Origin: Pirellulales bacterium
GTDB taxonomy: Bacteria; Planctomycetota; Planctomycetia; Pirellulales; JAEUIK01
Assembly (NCBI GenBank): GCA_019636335.1
Contig: JAHBXR010000008.1
Coordinates: forward strand, 62,001 to 126,000
Reading direction: 5' to 3'
Length of the DNA stretch: 64,000 bases
A program made the position numbers and the translations under genes. Shown piece after piece: positions 8,064-17,155 of this stretch (positions within the stretch are counted from its first letter, which is position 1; every line of letters begins with the position of its first letter). The notes beneath the pieces are model-generated. The model searched no databases and was not told the origin of the DNA. It was given only the letters and a program-made list of their open reading frames with translations.

Positions 8064-9458
8064 TCATCGGTAAGGCGACCATTCGGCGCTACGACGCCTC
8101 GCCTGTGGCTGTGGCGCGAGAGGACGCGGCGCGTCGACGCCGGTGCCGAGTTCCAATCGGCGAGGTTCTTCCGCTTGGCGTGGAGTCGCGGCCAGCGATT
8201 GCGGCGCGATTTCATCGGCAAGCAGCAGCCCATCGGCCGCCTGCTCGAGCGACATCGGCGGCAACGGCGCCGCGTCATGCCGAGCGGTCGTCGAGACCTG
8301 CTGCACCGGTTCGCTCTCTTCCGGTGGCAACAGCAACGTCGGCTGGAGCCCCGACTCCGCGACGTACGTCTCGCCGTATTGCGAATCGTCCGCCGGCGCC
8401 AGGGCCAGCGTCGGCTCTTGGCGGGCCGGTGCCAGGGGGCCAGCATACTCGTGTCCCAAGGCGTCTCCCCTCGCGCCGTTGTGGCGCGCCGCGCCGGCCG
8501 AGGTCCAGCGATGGCTGGGACGTCCCGGAATGTCGATCGTCACGGCCCGTTGAGCCCGCAACTCGTGGCCGTCGGTGGTGATGGCCCGTACGTGCAGTTC
8601 GAGATCTTGCTGAGCGGGCGGACGGTCGGGCCAGGGCAATTGGAAGTGCATGCCACGCGCCAGTCGCGAGCGGCGGAAGTGGTTCGCGGCCTCGTCGGCG
8701 GTAAAGTCCCACCGCGCGACGCGGGCCGTCGGCGGCGGCTGCGATGGATCGAGTAGCACGATCGAAACCTGGGCCGGAACATTCACGATCCGCCCGGCCG
8801 CGTTTCGCGGTTCGATCACCACCATGACCCCCTCGTCGCCGAAGCGATCGTCGAGATCGTAACCGCCGGTGAGCATGCGGTTCAGCGTGATGCCCGTGAT
8901 GTGGAAGTCGGTCTCCTCGGGTTCCACCGCCTGGCTCTGCATGAGGAACTGCAGCCGCTTGAGGGGGGTCTGCTCGCCGTCCATCATGCTCGCCGAGCCG
9001 TCGGGCAGTAGCTCAACGCCCGAGCCCGACATGGGAGGCAGAGACGACGACGGCGGGGCCGACGGATCGATGGGGTCGAGCGTGGGCGGTCCCTGATAGG
9101 GGGGAGCTTCTTCGAGCGGGCCCGTCGAGGGTAGGGGGACAAACGGAATATTCGATTCGACCGCCGGGGCGCTCACCGTGGGAGGCGACGTAACCGGCGG
9201 TTCGTAGTAGCCCTCGTCGCGCGAGCCCCCCGTTCGGCCGGAGGGCGAGCCCTTCTCGCGGCGCAACGCCTCGTTCTCGCGGCGTGTCGCCTCGAGGCGC
9301 CGTTCGGTGGCGTCGAGCTGGTTTTCCAGATCGAAGATGCAGTCTTCCTGCATGCGCAGCTCGCGCTCGAGCAACTGGGTGCGCAGCTCCGCTCCCGATT
9401 GGCAGCCAGCGGCTAGAAAGCAGGTCGCTACGACCGTCGCGATTCGCCAACCATCCAT
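8064..9458 (-). CDS. Coiled-coil lipoprotein of unknown function
   Basis: The start is the ATG giving MDGWRIATVVATCFLAAGCQ, preceded by GAGGTC. LAAGC is a lipobox, so the mature protein should begin with a lipidated Cys at residue 19. A coiled coil follows (about 22-70, rich in LLERELRMQEDC and ATRRENEALRRE), then Pro/Ser-rich linker. A beta-rich central region (about 150-300, ITLNRMLTGGYDLDDRFGDE onward) and a Pro/Ala-rich C-terminus complete the 464 residues. It is probably anchored in the cell envelope. It lies downstream of clpP on the same strand, 188 bases away, and need not belong to that operon. Confidence 0.75.
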   Translation of the reverse strand: MDGWRIATVVATCFLAAGCQSGAELRTQLLERELRMQEDCIFDLENQLDATERRLEATRRENEALRREKGSPSGRTGGSRDEGYYEPPVTSPPTVSAPAVESNIPFVPLPSTGPLEEAPPYQGPPTLDPIDPSAPPSSSLPPMSGSGVELLPDGSASMMDGEQTPLKRLQFLMQSQAVEPEETDFHITGITLNRMLTGGYDLDDRFGDEGVMVVIEPRNAAGRIVNVPAQVSIVLLDPSQPPPTARVARWDFTADEAANHFRRSRLARGMHFQLPWPDRPPAQQDLELHVRAITTDGHELRAQRAVTIDIPGRPSHRWTSAGAARHNGARGDALGHEYAGPLAPARQEPTLALAPADDSQYGETYVAESGLQPTLLLPPEESEPVQQVSTTARHDAAPLPPMSLEQAADGLLLADEIAPQSLAATPRQAEEPRRLELGTGVDAPRPLAPQPQARRRSAEWSPYR

Positions 9459-9646
9459 GTTGACCTCGGGCGCAAAAGGGGCCGGCTGTCCGCGCGCGGC
9501 CTTGCACGCAGGCAGATGGCTGTCTCGGTTGTGTTCCTTCACAGGCGCTGGTCAGATAGCCCGAGTGCGGGAAGTGAGGCTACCTGGCGAAATCGGGCCA
9601 CAGGCTGAGGGCACGCGGGAAGTGCCGGCCGGGGGCCACGGCTTCG

Positions 9647-10249
9647 CTATTCCGGGACGATCTTGGCTTCCATGTGCGCGATCACGCGGTCGACCAATCC
9701 GTAGTCGCTGGCCTCTTCGGCCGTCATGAAACGGTCGCGGTCCGTGTCCTGCTCGATCTTCTCGAGCGGGTGGCCCGTGTGCTTGATGAGAATCTCGTTG
9801 AGCTTCTGCTTGACCTTCTTGAACTCTTTGGCGTGGATCATGATCTCCTCGGCGGTGCCTTCCATGCCGGCGAGCGGCTGGTGGATCATGATCCGCGAAT
9901 TCGGCAGCGCGAAGCGTTTGCCCTTGGCGCCGGCGGTGAGGAGCACGGCCCCCATCGAGGCGCACTGGCCGATGCAGTACGTGGCGACGTCGCACTGGAC
10001 GAACTGCATCGTGTCGTAGATCGCCAGGCCGGCGCTGACGCTGCCACCGGGCGAATTGATGTACAGGTGGATGTCCGCCTTCGGATCCTCGGACTGCAAA
10101 AACAGGAGCTGCGCGACGATGGCATTGGCCACCTCGTCGTTCACGCCGCTGCCCAGGAACACGATGCGGTCCTTGAGCAGGCGGCTGTAGATGTCCATCG
10201 CCCGCTCTTCGCGGCCACTCTTCTCGATCACGTAGGGGATGAGAGGCAT
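9647..10249 (-). CDS. clpP: ATP-dependent Clp protease proteolytic subunit ClpP (copy 1)
   Basis: The 200-residue serine protease subunit forms the degradation chamber used by ClpX/ClpA/ClpC. The triad is intact, with Ser98 in GQCASMGAV, His123 in MIHQP and Asp172 in DTDRDRF. The spacing (25 and 49 residues) equals that of E. coli ClpP. The handle region and the IGR-like N-terminus are present. The second ClpP gene ends 44 bases upstream and trigger factor precedes that, as in many bacteria. No clpX is present in the window, which is unusual for a tig-clpP locus. Confidence 0.97.
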   Translation of the reverse strand: MPLIPYVIEKSGREERAMDIYSRLLKDRIVFLGSGVNDEVANAIVAQLLFLQSEDPKADIHLYINSPGGSVSAGLAIYDTMQFVQCDVATYCIGQCASMGAVLLTAGAKGKRFALPNSRIMIHQPLAGMEGTAEEIMIHAKEFKKVKQKLNEILIKHTGHPLEKIEQDTDRDRFMTAEEASDYGLVDRVIAHMEAKIVPE

Positions 10250-10293
10250 ACGCTCGTTCGCTCCGTCTGATGTGTGCGTTGCGGAAGCCGGGC

Positions 10294-10929
10294 CTACTTC
10301 TTTTCTTCCTCTTCGCCGTCGCCCATGGGGGGCTTGGTGAGGATCTCGTCGACGAGGCCGTATTCCTTGGCTTCGGCCGCCGCCAGATAACGATCGCGAT
10401 CGGTGTCCTTGGCGATGCGCTCGATCGGCTGGCCCGTATGGTTCGCGAGAATGCGGTTGAGCACCTCGCGCGTCTTGATGATTTCGTCCGCCTGGATCTC
10501 GATATCCGAGACCTGCCCGCCCACCTGGCCGTAGGGCTGATGGATCATCACCTTGGCATGGGGCAGGGCGAAACGCTTGCCCTTGGTGCCGCCGGCCAAA
10601 ATGACGGCGCCGCCGCTGGCGGCGAGACCCACGCAGTAGGTGGCCACGGGGCAGCTCAGAATCTGCATCGTGTCGTACATGGCCAGCGTCGCGGTGACAC
10701 TGCCGCCGGGCGAGTTGATGTAGAAGTGGATATCCTTGCGGCGATTTTCGCTCTGCAAGAACAGCAACTTCATGACGATTTCGTTGGCGTTGCCGTCGTA
10801 GATCTCACCCTGCAGGAAAATGATGCGGTTTTCCAGCAGCAGATCGCCCAGCGTCATCTGACGCTGCCGCTGATAATCGCGGTGGGAGGCGTGCGAATCT
10901 TGTATCGGAAAACGAACGGCGTCGTGCAT
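10294..10929 (-). CDS. clpP: ATP-dependent Clp protease proteolytic subunit ClpP (copy 2)
   Basis: The start was chosen at the ATG giving [16 protein letters not shown], with AAGGATC eight bases upstream; the longer frame has no ribosome binding site. The 211-residue product keeps the triad Ser105 (GLAASGGAV), His130 (MIHQP) and Asp179 (DTDRDRY) with canonical spacing, so it is an active-type ClpP and not a ClpR. It differs from copy 1 around the active site (LAASGG versus QCASMG), has a longer N-terminus and ends in GDGEEEEKK. Two adjacent ClpP genes suggest mixed tetradecamers, as known in some other phyla; that is inference. Confidence 0.96.
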   Translation of the reverse strand: MHDAVRFPIQDSHASHRDYQRQRQMTLGDLLLENRIIFLQGEIYDGNANEIVMKLLFLQSENRRKDIHFYINSPGGSVTATLAMYDTMQILSCPVATYCVGLAASGGAVILAGGTKGKRFALPHAKVMIHQPYGQVGGQVSDIEIQADEIIKTREVLNRILANHTGQPIERIAKDTDRDRYLAAAEAKEYGLVDEILTKPPMGDGEEEEKK

Positions 10930-11016
10930 GTGCGATCCTTCAGTTGTTCCCAGACACTCCGTCGAGCTGGCCACTCCGTCGATCCGGGGCTCCTGGGGGC
11001 AGGGGCCACGGAGAAC

Positions 11017-12516
11017 TTAGCCGCGGCGCGGAGTTTCTCCCATCGGCTGGGCGCCTTCAGAGTGCTCGGCCACGGGGATATCTGATTCTTCGGCCCCACC
11101 CACCGCCTGGTCAAGGGCCTCGGCGTCCGCTTCTTCGAGCTTGTAGGGCACGTCCTTGACGGTGGCCTTCGACATGATGAGATCGATGACCCTGCGCTCG
11201 ATGATCTGGTTGCGCAGGGCGTCCATTTGGCCTTGCTTCTCGAGCCGGGCGCGGACGCGGCGCGGAGTCTCGCCCGACTGCCACGCGATCAGCGCGATCT
11301 CGGCATCGTAATCGGCCGGCGTGTCCTCGATCTTCTCCTCCTCGGCGATCCGCTCGAGGATAAAGTGCTCCTTGAGAGCTCGAGCCGTGGCGGCGCGGCT
11401 GTTCTGCCGCAGCTCGTTCTCGTGGGCGCGGATGTCGTCGTCGCTGAAGCCGCTACGCTGTAGCTCGAGCACCGCACGGTACAGCTCGCGCTGCGACTGG
11501 CGCTGGAGCAACTCGGGGGGGAGCTCCCAGTCGGCGGTGACCGTGAGGGCCTGCAAAATCTGCTGCCGCGTCCGCTGCTGCTGCGTATAGCTGAGCCGGC
11601 GTTCGAGGCTCTCGAGAATCGCCTTCTTCAGTTGTTCTTCGTCGTCGAAGCCCCCCAGTTCTTCAAGCAATTGGGGCGTCATCTCGGGCGTCTCGAGCTG
11701 CTTGACCTCGAGTACCTCGAACACGGCGGTCACTTCCTTGCCGCGGAGCGCTTCGTTCGGAGCGTCTTCGGTGAGCTTCGCCTTGCCTTCGCGCGTCTCG
11801 CCCGCCTTCACGCCCTGCATGAGCTTGTCGAACTTCTCGATCTTGCCGTCGCGGAAGCTCAACACGGGACGGATGCGAATCACCTCTTCGTTGCTGCTCG
11901 AGATCGTCTCGTCGCCGTCCTTGAAGGAGAGATTCGTCACGACGTAGTCGCCCGCCGAAGCGGAGCCGTCGAAGGGGACCAAGCGGCCCCGACGCGCCAA
12001 GACCTTCTGCAGCTCGGCCTCGACGTCGGCGTCGCTGAACTCGCGCACGGGACGCTCGAGCTTGAGCCCCTGCCACTCGGGCAGATCGAACTCGGGCCGC
12101 ACTTCGAGGTCGAACTCGAAGGTCAGCGGCCCCTCGTCCGGCAGCACCACGGCGCTGGGATCGAAGTCGGGCTCGCTGATCGCGGCCAGATTGTTGTCTT
12201 CGGTGACCTGCGACAGAGCGTCGATGAGCAACGAATTGCGCACCTGATCGGTCACGTCTTTCTTGAAGCGGGCCTCGACGAGCTTGCGCGGCGCACGACC
12301 GGCACGAAAGCCGGGCACGGCGGCCGAGCCCATCAACTCGCTAAAGGCCTCGTCGAAATAGCGATCCAGGTCCTCGCGGGCCACCTTGACGGTGAGGTGC
12401 CGCTGGCACGCGCCACGGGACTCGATCTGCACGTCGAGGTGCAACTTCTTGCTCTGCGCGCCTTCGTCCGCGGCGTCATCCGCCACGGCCGCGCCCTGCT
12501 TCTCGGAGATAGCCAT
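11017..12516 (-). CDS. tig: Trigger factor (ribosome-associated chaperone/PPIase)
   Basis: The 499-residue product has the trigger factor layout. The ribosome-binding N-domain carries the signature GFRAGRAP (69-76), a PPIase-like middle domain includes SAGDYVVTNLSFKDGDE, and a long helical C-terminal chaperone domain follows. It binds L23 at the ribosome exit and shields nascent chains. It is first in the tig-clpP-clpP cluster, 131 bases downstream of tRNA-Gly on the same strand. The C-terminus has an acidic extension (EEADAEALDQAVGGAEESD) beyond the usual length of about 430-450 residues. Confidence 0.95.
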   Translation of the reverse strand: MAISEKQGAAVADDAADEGAQSKKLHLDVQIESRGACQRHLTVKVAREDLDRYFDEAFSELMGSAAVPGFRAGRAPRKLVEARFKKDVTDQVRNSLLIDALSQVTEDNNLAAISEPDFDPSAVVLPDEGPLTFEFDLEVRPEFDLPEWQGLKLERPVREFSDADVEAELQKVLARRGRLVPFDGSASAGDYVVTNLSFKDGDETISSSNEEVIRIRPVLSFRDGKIEKFDKLMQGVKAGETREGKAKLTEDAPNEALRGKEVTAVFEVLEVKQLETPEMTPQLLEELGGFDDEEQLKKAILESLERRLSYTQQQRTRQQILQALTVTADWELPPELLQRQSQRELYRAVLELQRSGFSDDDIRAHENELRQNSRAATARALKEHFILERIAEEEKIEDTPADYDAEIALIAWQSGETPRRVRARLEKQGQMDALRNQIIERRVIDLIMSKATVKDVPYKLEEADAEALDQAVGGAEESDIPVAEHSEGAQPMGETPRRG

Positions 12517-12647
12517 TTCTCGTTTCTGCCAGATTTGCTGGCGGCCGGATTTGCTGCTGCCGGGCCGGTGCGACGGTTGCAGCCGGCCTCCCGCGTCTTG
12601 CGGCCTCGCGCAAAACGCCGCTCACGGTCGTGAGCGCAAGTGTAAAA

Positions 12648-12723
12648 TGGAGCGGGTGATGGGATTCGAACCCACGACAACGACGTTGGCAACGTCGTGC
12701 TCTACCAACTGAGCTACACCCGC
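12648..12723 (-). tRNA. tRNA-Gly (anticodon GCC)
   Basis: On the minus strand the sequence folds as a standard cloverleaf. The acceptor is GCGGGTG paired with CACCCGC, the D-loop is AGCTCAGTTGGTAGAGC, the anticodon loop TTGCCAA reads GCC, and the T-arm contains GGTTCGAATCC. The discriminator is T and the 3' CCA is encoded. It is transcribed towards tig and preceded by a good sigma70-type promoter at 12806-12833. Confidence 0.97.
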
Positions 12724-12805
12724 CCGTTGAGCTCTTCTACGCCAGCCGGGCGAACTCAAAGCGTGATCGTCCCGTGGGTTCCAAGCTATAGACTGGAACC
12801 TTCGG

Positions 12806-12833
12806 ATTATAGGTTTCGCATACCGACTTGCAA
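12806..12833 (-). promoter_or_regulatory. Sigma70-type promoter for tRNA-Gly (and possibly tig)
   Basis: Reading the minus strand, TTGCAA (-35) and a perfect TATAAT (-10) are separated by 16 bases. The predicted transcription start is near 12799, giving a leader of about 75 bases before the tRNA. This is the best housekeeping-type promoter seen in the window. Read-through into tig, clpP and clpP is possible. Confidence 0.65.
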
Positions 12834-12857
12834 GGGCAGTTGCATCCCCGGCCGGAT

Positions 12858-12883
12858 GCGGTCGAATTTGACGATTCGACCGC
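12858..12883. repeat. Perfect 10-base inverted repeat upstream of the tRNA promoter
   Basis: GCGGTCGAAT and ATTCGACCGC flank a 6-base loop. It lies just upstream of the tRNA -35 element, so it could be a regulatory site. It is not placed to terminate either flanking gene. Function unknown. Confidence 0.3.
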
Positions 12884-13188
12884 TTGCGCGCCCTGCTTCA
12901 CCGGCGTGCCAGCCGGCTGTCACAGCGCCGCCGCGCTAGCGGCCGTGGCAACTTGTCGCTCCGGGGCCCAGCCCGAGCCCTGCCTGACGGCGAGCCCGCA
13001 ACCACGCCCGCGTGTCTGGCACTCGACGATTCTAGAATACTTCGCCAGCAATGCCAGTGGGCACCGTGCCAGCACTCGAAAGCTAGACACCCGATCCTGC
13101 CGTCAGGCTCGCGCCCCGAAAGCGCCGGTTGTGCCCCTTCGCATCTGGTCTACACTGACGCCTTTCGCGCGCCGCCCGCCCCCAAGCC

Positions 13189-14028
13189 ATGATCCAGAAC
13201 CTGCCGGTCAAATCGTTTGTCCACAAAAACCTCACCATCGAGGGTTACTCGCGGGCAGCCGTGCAGACGTATTGGCGCATTCCCGAGCTCAAGGTGGGAT
13301 TCGACCTGGGCGCGCAGCCCTGGTCGTTCATGAGCACGCCCACGTGGTTCGTGACGCACGCGCATCTCGACCACATCGTGGCCCTGCCGGTCTACGTGGC
13401 CCGGCGGCGGATGATGAAGATGGAGCCCCCGACCATCTATCTTCCCGAGTCGACCATCGAGCACGTGGAACGGATCCTCAAGCTCTTCAGCCGACTCGAC
13501 CGCGGGCGGATGCCGTGCGACCTGCGACCGATCCGCCCCGGCGACGAGGTCGAGCTTTCGCGCGAGCACGTGCTGACGGCCGTGGCCAGCCGCCACACGG
13601 TCCCCTCGATGAGCTTCGTGGTCTGGGAGCGGCGGCGCAAGCTGAAGCCCGAGTACCAGCAACTGGCCGGCGAGCAGATCCGCGACTTGCGTCTCTCGGG
13701 AGTCGACGTCACGGCCGAGGTCCGCATTCCGCTGGTGGGCTACCTGGGAGACAGCGCTCCCGAGGGACTCGACGCCAACCCGGCACTGTTCGAGGCCCAG
13801 GTGCTGATCACCGAGTTGACCTTCGTCGCCCCCGGCCATCGCAAAGAGCGGATCCACAAGTTCGGGCACATGCACCTCGACGACTTCGTCGCCCGGCGCG
13901 AGCAGTTCCGCAACGAGTTGATCATCGCTTCGCACTTCAGCACACGTTATCATCAGAAAAAGATTCGCGAGTGCGTCGAACGTGCCCTGCCGGGCCTGCT
14001 GGACGGACGCTTGCAGCTCTGGCTGTAA
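13189..14028 (+). CDS. RNase Z-like metallo-beta-lactamase-fold hydrolase
   Basis: The 279-residue protein has the metallo-beta-lactamase fold. THAHLDH supplies the HxHxDH motif (His57, His59, Asp61, His62) that binds two zinc ions. Later metal-site features are ASRHTVPS, LITELTFV with an acidic residue, KFGHMHLDD and ASHFSTRYH. The last two match the tRNase Z/TRZ-like group, which trims tRNA 3' ends. The bacterial RNase Z exosite is not obvious, so tRNA processing is likely but not certain. It is oppositely oriented to the tRNA-Gly gene. Confidence 0.75.
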   Translation: MIQNLPVKSFVHKNLTIEGYSRAAVQTYWRIPELKVGFDLGAQPWSFMSTPTWFVTHAHLDHIVALPVYVARRRMMKMEPPTIYLPESTIEHVERILKLFSRLDRGRMPCDLRPIRPGDEVELSREHVLTAVASRHTVPSMSFVVWERRRKLKPEYQQLAGEQIRDLRLSGVDVTAEVRIPLVGYLGDSAPEGLDANPALFEAQVLITELTFVAPGHRKERIHKFGHMHLDDFVARREQFRNELIIASHFSTRYHQKKIRECVERALPGLLDGRLQLWL

Positions 14029-14091
14029 ATCCGCGGGATCAGTGCCACCCGTGAAGTCCCCTCGCTGACGCTTCGGGTTGGGATTTGAACC

Positions 14092-15054
14092 ATGTCATCA
14101 ACACGTCGAGAATTCTGCGCGGGTTTGGCTCGTGGCGCCGCGGCGACCGCGTTTGCCGGTGTGACGATGAACGGACTCGCTGCACGTGCTGCAGAGGAAG
14201 CGAAATTTCCGCCCGGCAAGTATTTCGATATCCACACGCATCTCGGGCAGACGTGGAACAAGGACGACCCCCTCTCGGCTGAGGCGCTCTTGCGCTGGAT
14301 GGACGCCCACGACATTGCTCAAGCGGCGGTGTTGCCGCTGGTCTCGCCCGAGTCGTCGGCCTACCCGATCACGCCCGACTTCGTGCTGGCTGCCACGGCG
14401 GCGCATCGCGATCGGCTGATTCCGTTCTGCTCGGTCGATCCGCGGACATCGTACGTGGGAGGACAGGCGGGGCTCGTGCGCATGCTCGAACGGTACGTGG
14501 AAGCTGGCGCCCGCGGCTTCGGCGAGCATAAGCCGGGGGTGGCCATCGACGATCCTCGCAACATGGCCCTCTATGCCGCCTGCGCCGAAGTCGAACTCCC
14601 CGTACTGTTTCATCTCGACAATCTGCGCAACACCGATGAAGGGGGCCTGCCCGGACTGGGCCGCGTCCTCGAAGCCAACCCGAAAGTGACGTTCATCGGA
14701 CATGGTCCCGGATGGTGGGCCTCGATCGCCGGTGAAGTCACTACCCAGCAATTGGGCAGCTACCCGCGGGGCAAAGTGGCGCCGGGGGGGGCCATCGACG
14801 CGCTGATGGATCGTTTTCCCAATCTGTACGGCGATCTCTCGGCCGGCAGCGGAGCGATGGCGATCGATCGCGATCTGGAGTTCGGGCACGAGTTTCTCGT
14901 CCGGCGTGCCGATCGCTTGATGTTCGGCACCGATTTTCTGGCTCCCGGTCAGAACGTTCCCCAGTTGGAGCTGTTTGCCAAGATCGACCTGCCCACCGAA
15001 GTGAGCGCGAAGATCTTCCGCGACAACGCGCGTCGTGTGCTGAGGCTGGTATGA
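14092..15054 (+). CDS. Tat-exported amidohydrolase-family metal-dependent hydrolase
   Basis: The N-terminus STRREFCAGLARGAAATAF is a twin-arginine signal ending near ARAAEE. The 320-residue TIM-barrel protein belongs to the amidohydrolase 2 group. YFDIHTHLG gives the first metal-ligand pair, a His in the FIGHGPGWW strand is a later ligand, and RLMFGTDF carries the conserved Asp near the C-terminus. These enzymes hydrolyse or decarboxylate small ring or carboxylate substrates; the substrate here is unknown. Its stop overlaps the hemW start by four bases (ATGA), an odd partnership that probably reflects compact packing. Confidence 0.85.
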   Translation: MSSTRREFCAGLARGAAATAFAGVTMNGLAARAAEEAKFPPGKYFDIHTHLGQTWNKDDPLSAEALLRWMDAHDIAQAAVLPLVSPESSAYPITPDFVLAATAAHRDRLIPFCSVDPRTSYVGGQAGLVRMLERYVEAGARGFGEHKPGVAIDDPRNMALYAACAEVELPVLFHLDNLRNTDEGGLPGLGRVLEANPKVTFIGHGPGWWASIAGEVTTQQLGSYPRGKVAPGGAIDALMDRFPNLYGDLSAGSGAMAIDRDLEFGHEFLVRRADRLMFGTDFLAPGQNVPQLELFAKIDLPTEVSAKIFRDNARRVLRLV

Positions 15055-16208
15055 CCGCTGATGCCACGTGGCCCGAGCCTCGCTCGGTCTACGTTCACGT
15101 CCCCTTTTGCGCCCGACGCTGCGGCTACTGTAACTTCACCCTCGTGGCCGGCCGCGACGATCTCGTCGAGCCCTACCTGCAGGCGATCGAGCGCGAATTG
15201 CAATCGCTGGCAGCAGGCGCTGCGCCGCGCGAGATCGACACCCTTTTCTTCGGAGGCGGGACCCCCACACAATTATCGTCCTATGCCTTGCGTCGACTCG
15301 TGGGATCGCTCCATCGGCAATTCGCGCTTGCCCCGAGCTACGAGTTCTCCGTCGAGGTGAATCCGGCCGATTTCGATGCGGAAAAGGCCGATCTCCTGGC
15401 CGAGCTCGGGGTGACACGTATCAGCCTGGGCGCTCAATCGTTCGAGGCCACCAAATTGCGCACGCTCGAACGCGATCATTCGCCCGACGAGGTGCGGCGC
15501 GCGTTCGCGTTGGCCCGCGAACGTTTCCCCTCGGTGTCGCTCGATCTGATCTTTGCGGCCCCGGGCGAGACACTCGCCGGTTGGCAGACCGATCTCGACG
15601 CGGCCCTGGAACTGTCGCCCGACCACGTCTCGACCTACGGCCTGACATTCGAACGCGGGACAACATTCTGGGGGCGTCTCGATCGCGGCGATCTCGCCGC
15701 CGCGCCCGAGGAGTTGGAACGCGACATGTACGCACGGGCCATCGATCGCCTGACGGCCGCCGGTTTCGAACATTACGAAGTCTCGAACTTTGCTCGCGCG
15801 GGGCACCGCTGCCGCCACAACGAGATTTATTGGACGGGGGGCAGTTACCACAGCTTCGGGCCGGGCGCGGCACGCTACGTCGATGGCGAGCGTTCGACCA
15901 ACCACCGCAGCACGACCACCTATCTCAAGCGTCTGCTGGCGGGAGAATCGGCCGTCGAGTTCCGCGAGCGGCTCGAGCCGGAAGACCGCGCCCGAGAGCT
16001 TTTGGTCTTCGGCCTGCGCCGACTCGAAGGCGTCGGGCGCGACGACTTCCTGCGTTCGACAGGATTCGATCTCGAGCGACTCGTCGGCCGCGAGCTGCAG
16101 CGTCATCTCAGTCAGGGGTGGCTCATCGACGACGGCAAAATGGTGCGACTAACGCGCGCCGGCCTCTTCGTCAGCGATGCCTTATGGCCCGACTACTTGC
16201 GAGTTTAA
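15051..16208 (+). CDS. hemW: HemW-type radical SAM protein
   Basis: The 385-residue protein begins YVHVPFCARRCGYCNF, the CxxxCxxCxF 4Fe-4S/SAM motif that marks HemW and separates it from HemN (CxC). LFFGGGTPTQL, SVEVNPADF and RISLGAQSF are the next family motifs, and GLTFERGTTFWGR and a C-terminal HemN-like domain follow. HemW is regarded as a heme chaperone, though often annotated coproporphyrinogen oxidase. Start and stop regions are shared: ATGA with the amidohydrolase, and a TTAA in which its stop overlaps that of the convergent aminotransferase. Confidence 0.9.
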   Translation: MTADATWPEPRSVYVHVPFCARRCGYCNFTLVAGRDDLVEPYLQAIERELQSLAAGAAPREIDTLFFGGGTPTQLSSYALRRLVGSLHRQFALAPSYEFSVEVNPADFDAEKADLLAELGVTRISLGAQSFEATKLRTLERDHSPDEVRRAFALARERFPSVSLDLIFAAPGETLAGWQTDLDAALELSPDHVSTYGLTFERGTTFWGRLDRGDLAAAPEELERDMYARAIDRLTAAGFEHYEVSNFARAGHRCRHNEIYWTGGSYHSFGPGAARYVDGERSTNHRSTTTYLKRLLAGESAVEFRERLEPEDRARELLVFGLRRLEGVGRDDFLRSTGFDLERLVGRELQRHLSQGWLIDDGKMVRLTRAGLFVSDALWPDYLRV

Positions 16209-17155
16209 CTCGCTGTAGGACGCCTGCCGGTGCGGGCGGCATAAAGGCGTGCCTGGGCGGCAAAGTCGAGCCCCACCTCGGCGTCGAGCGCCGCTCGGAG
16301 GCACTGTGTCACCGTGCCGATGGAACCATCACCGATCGCATGCCCCTCGAAGGATCGCGCGTGCAGGATGCCAATCGTCGTCGAGGTGACAAACACCTCG
16401 TCGGCGGACAGCGCATCGAGCGGCGTAAGATTCATCTCGCGGGCCGGAAGGGTCAACTTCTCGGCCAGGTCGAGCACCAGGGCGCGCGTGACTCCCGGCA
16501 ACAGGTTGCGTGGCTCGGGGGTCTGCAATTCTCCATTGCGCACGAGAAAGATGTTACCGCTTGTCCCTTCGGTCAAATGGCCGTCGGGATCGGTCAGCAC
16601 GGCGGTCGCGCCAGGGCACTTCTGCTCCGCCTCGATATTCGCCAGTTGGTAGTGCAGACGGCTGCGCGTCTTGATGAAGGCGTGGACGAGATCGGTCGGC
16701 AGGGCCCGTTGCGTCGGCACGACGAGATCGATGCCGCTGTCGTAGGCCGGAGCCAGCGCCGCCAACTTGGCGAGCAGGGGATAACAACTGATGACGACCG
16801 TCGGGCGGCGTTCCTCGAGGGCAAAGGCCTCGTCAAACGCCGAGGCCGGACCGCGCGAGACGTTGTGAATGATGTTCCAGTCGACGTCGTCCGCTTCGGT
16901 CGGCAGGTTGCGCGCGAGCGTTTCGATCGTCAGCCGCTCGATCTCGGCGAGCGAAAGGTCCGGATCGGTGCCGATCGCCTTTAAGGTATTGTCGAGTCGC
17001 CGCAGATGATCGGCCAGCCGGAACGGCACGTGGCGACAGGTGCGCGTCACCTCGAAGGCCATGTCCCCCATCGTGAGCGCTGAATCGTAGATCGAGATGC
17101 GTGCCTCCGACTCGGGCACGAACTGACCGCGCAAGTAAACGATGCGCTCGCTCAT
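16205..17155 (-). CDS. Class IV (fold-type IV) PLP-dependent aminotransferase
   Basis: The 316-residue product starts MSERIVYLRGQFVPESEARI. The likely Schiff-base lysine is Lys162 in IKTRSRLHYQLANIEA, comparable with D-amino-acid and branched-chain aminotransferases. HLTEGTSGNIFLV (about 193-205) is the family cofactor-site motif. It could be a branched-chain aminotransferase, D-alanine aminotransferase or aminodeoxychorismate lyase; motifs seen here do not decide. The ATG overlaps the stop of the large upstream gene (ATGA), so it is probably translated only when that gene is. Its stop overlaps hemW's across TTAA. Confidence 0.88.
   Translation of the reverse strand: MSERIVYLRGQFVPESEARISIYDSALTMGDMAFEVTRTCRHVPFRLADHLRRLDNTLKAIGTDPDLSLAEIERLTIETLARNLPTEADDVDWNIIHNVSRGPASAFDEAFALEERRPTVVISCYPLLAKLAALAPAYDSGIDLVVPTQRALPTDLVHAFIKTRSRLHYQLANIEAEQKCPGATAVLTDPDGHLTEGTSGNIFLVRNGELQTPEPRNLLPGVTRALVLDLAEKLTLPAREMNLTPLDALSADEVFVTSTTIGILHARSFEGHAIGDGSIGTVTQCLRAALDAEVGLDFAAQARLYAARTGRRPTAS

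Larger units (their letters stand above)
12724..13188. other. Intergenic region between tRNA-Gly and the RNase Z-like gene
   Basis: This 465-base divergent region holds the tRNA promoter (12806-12833), a 10-base inverted repeat at 12858-12883 and several copies of GTGCCAGC-like sequence of unknown meaning. No convincing gene was found; the open frames here lack start signals and protein-like composition. Confidence 0.5.

Noticed and set aside
13026-13075. Sigma54 promoter suggested by TGGCACTCGAC
   Set aside because: The -12 element is absent (GATTC instead of TTGC) and spacing does not give GG-N10-GC.
12828-14054. 408-codon plus-strand frame over the RNase Z region
   Set aside because: The real gene is in another frame, with HxHxDH and a signal at 13189. 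This translation is Arg/Pro-rich and has no motif.
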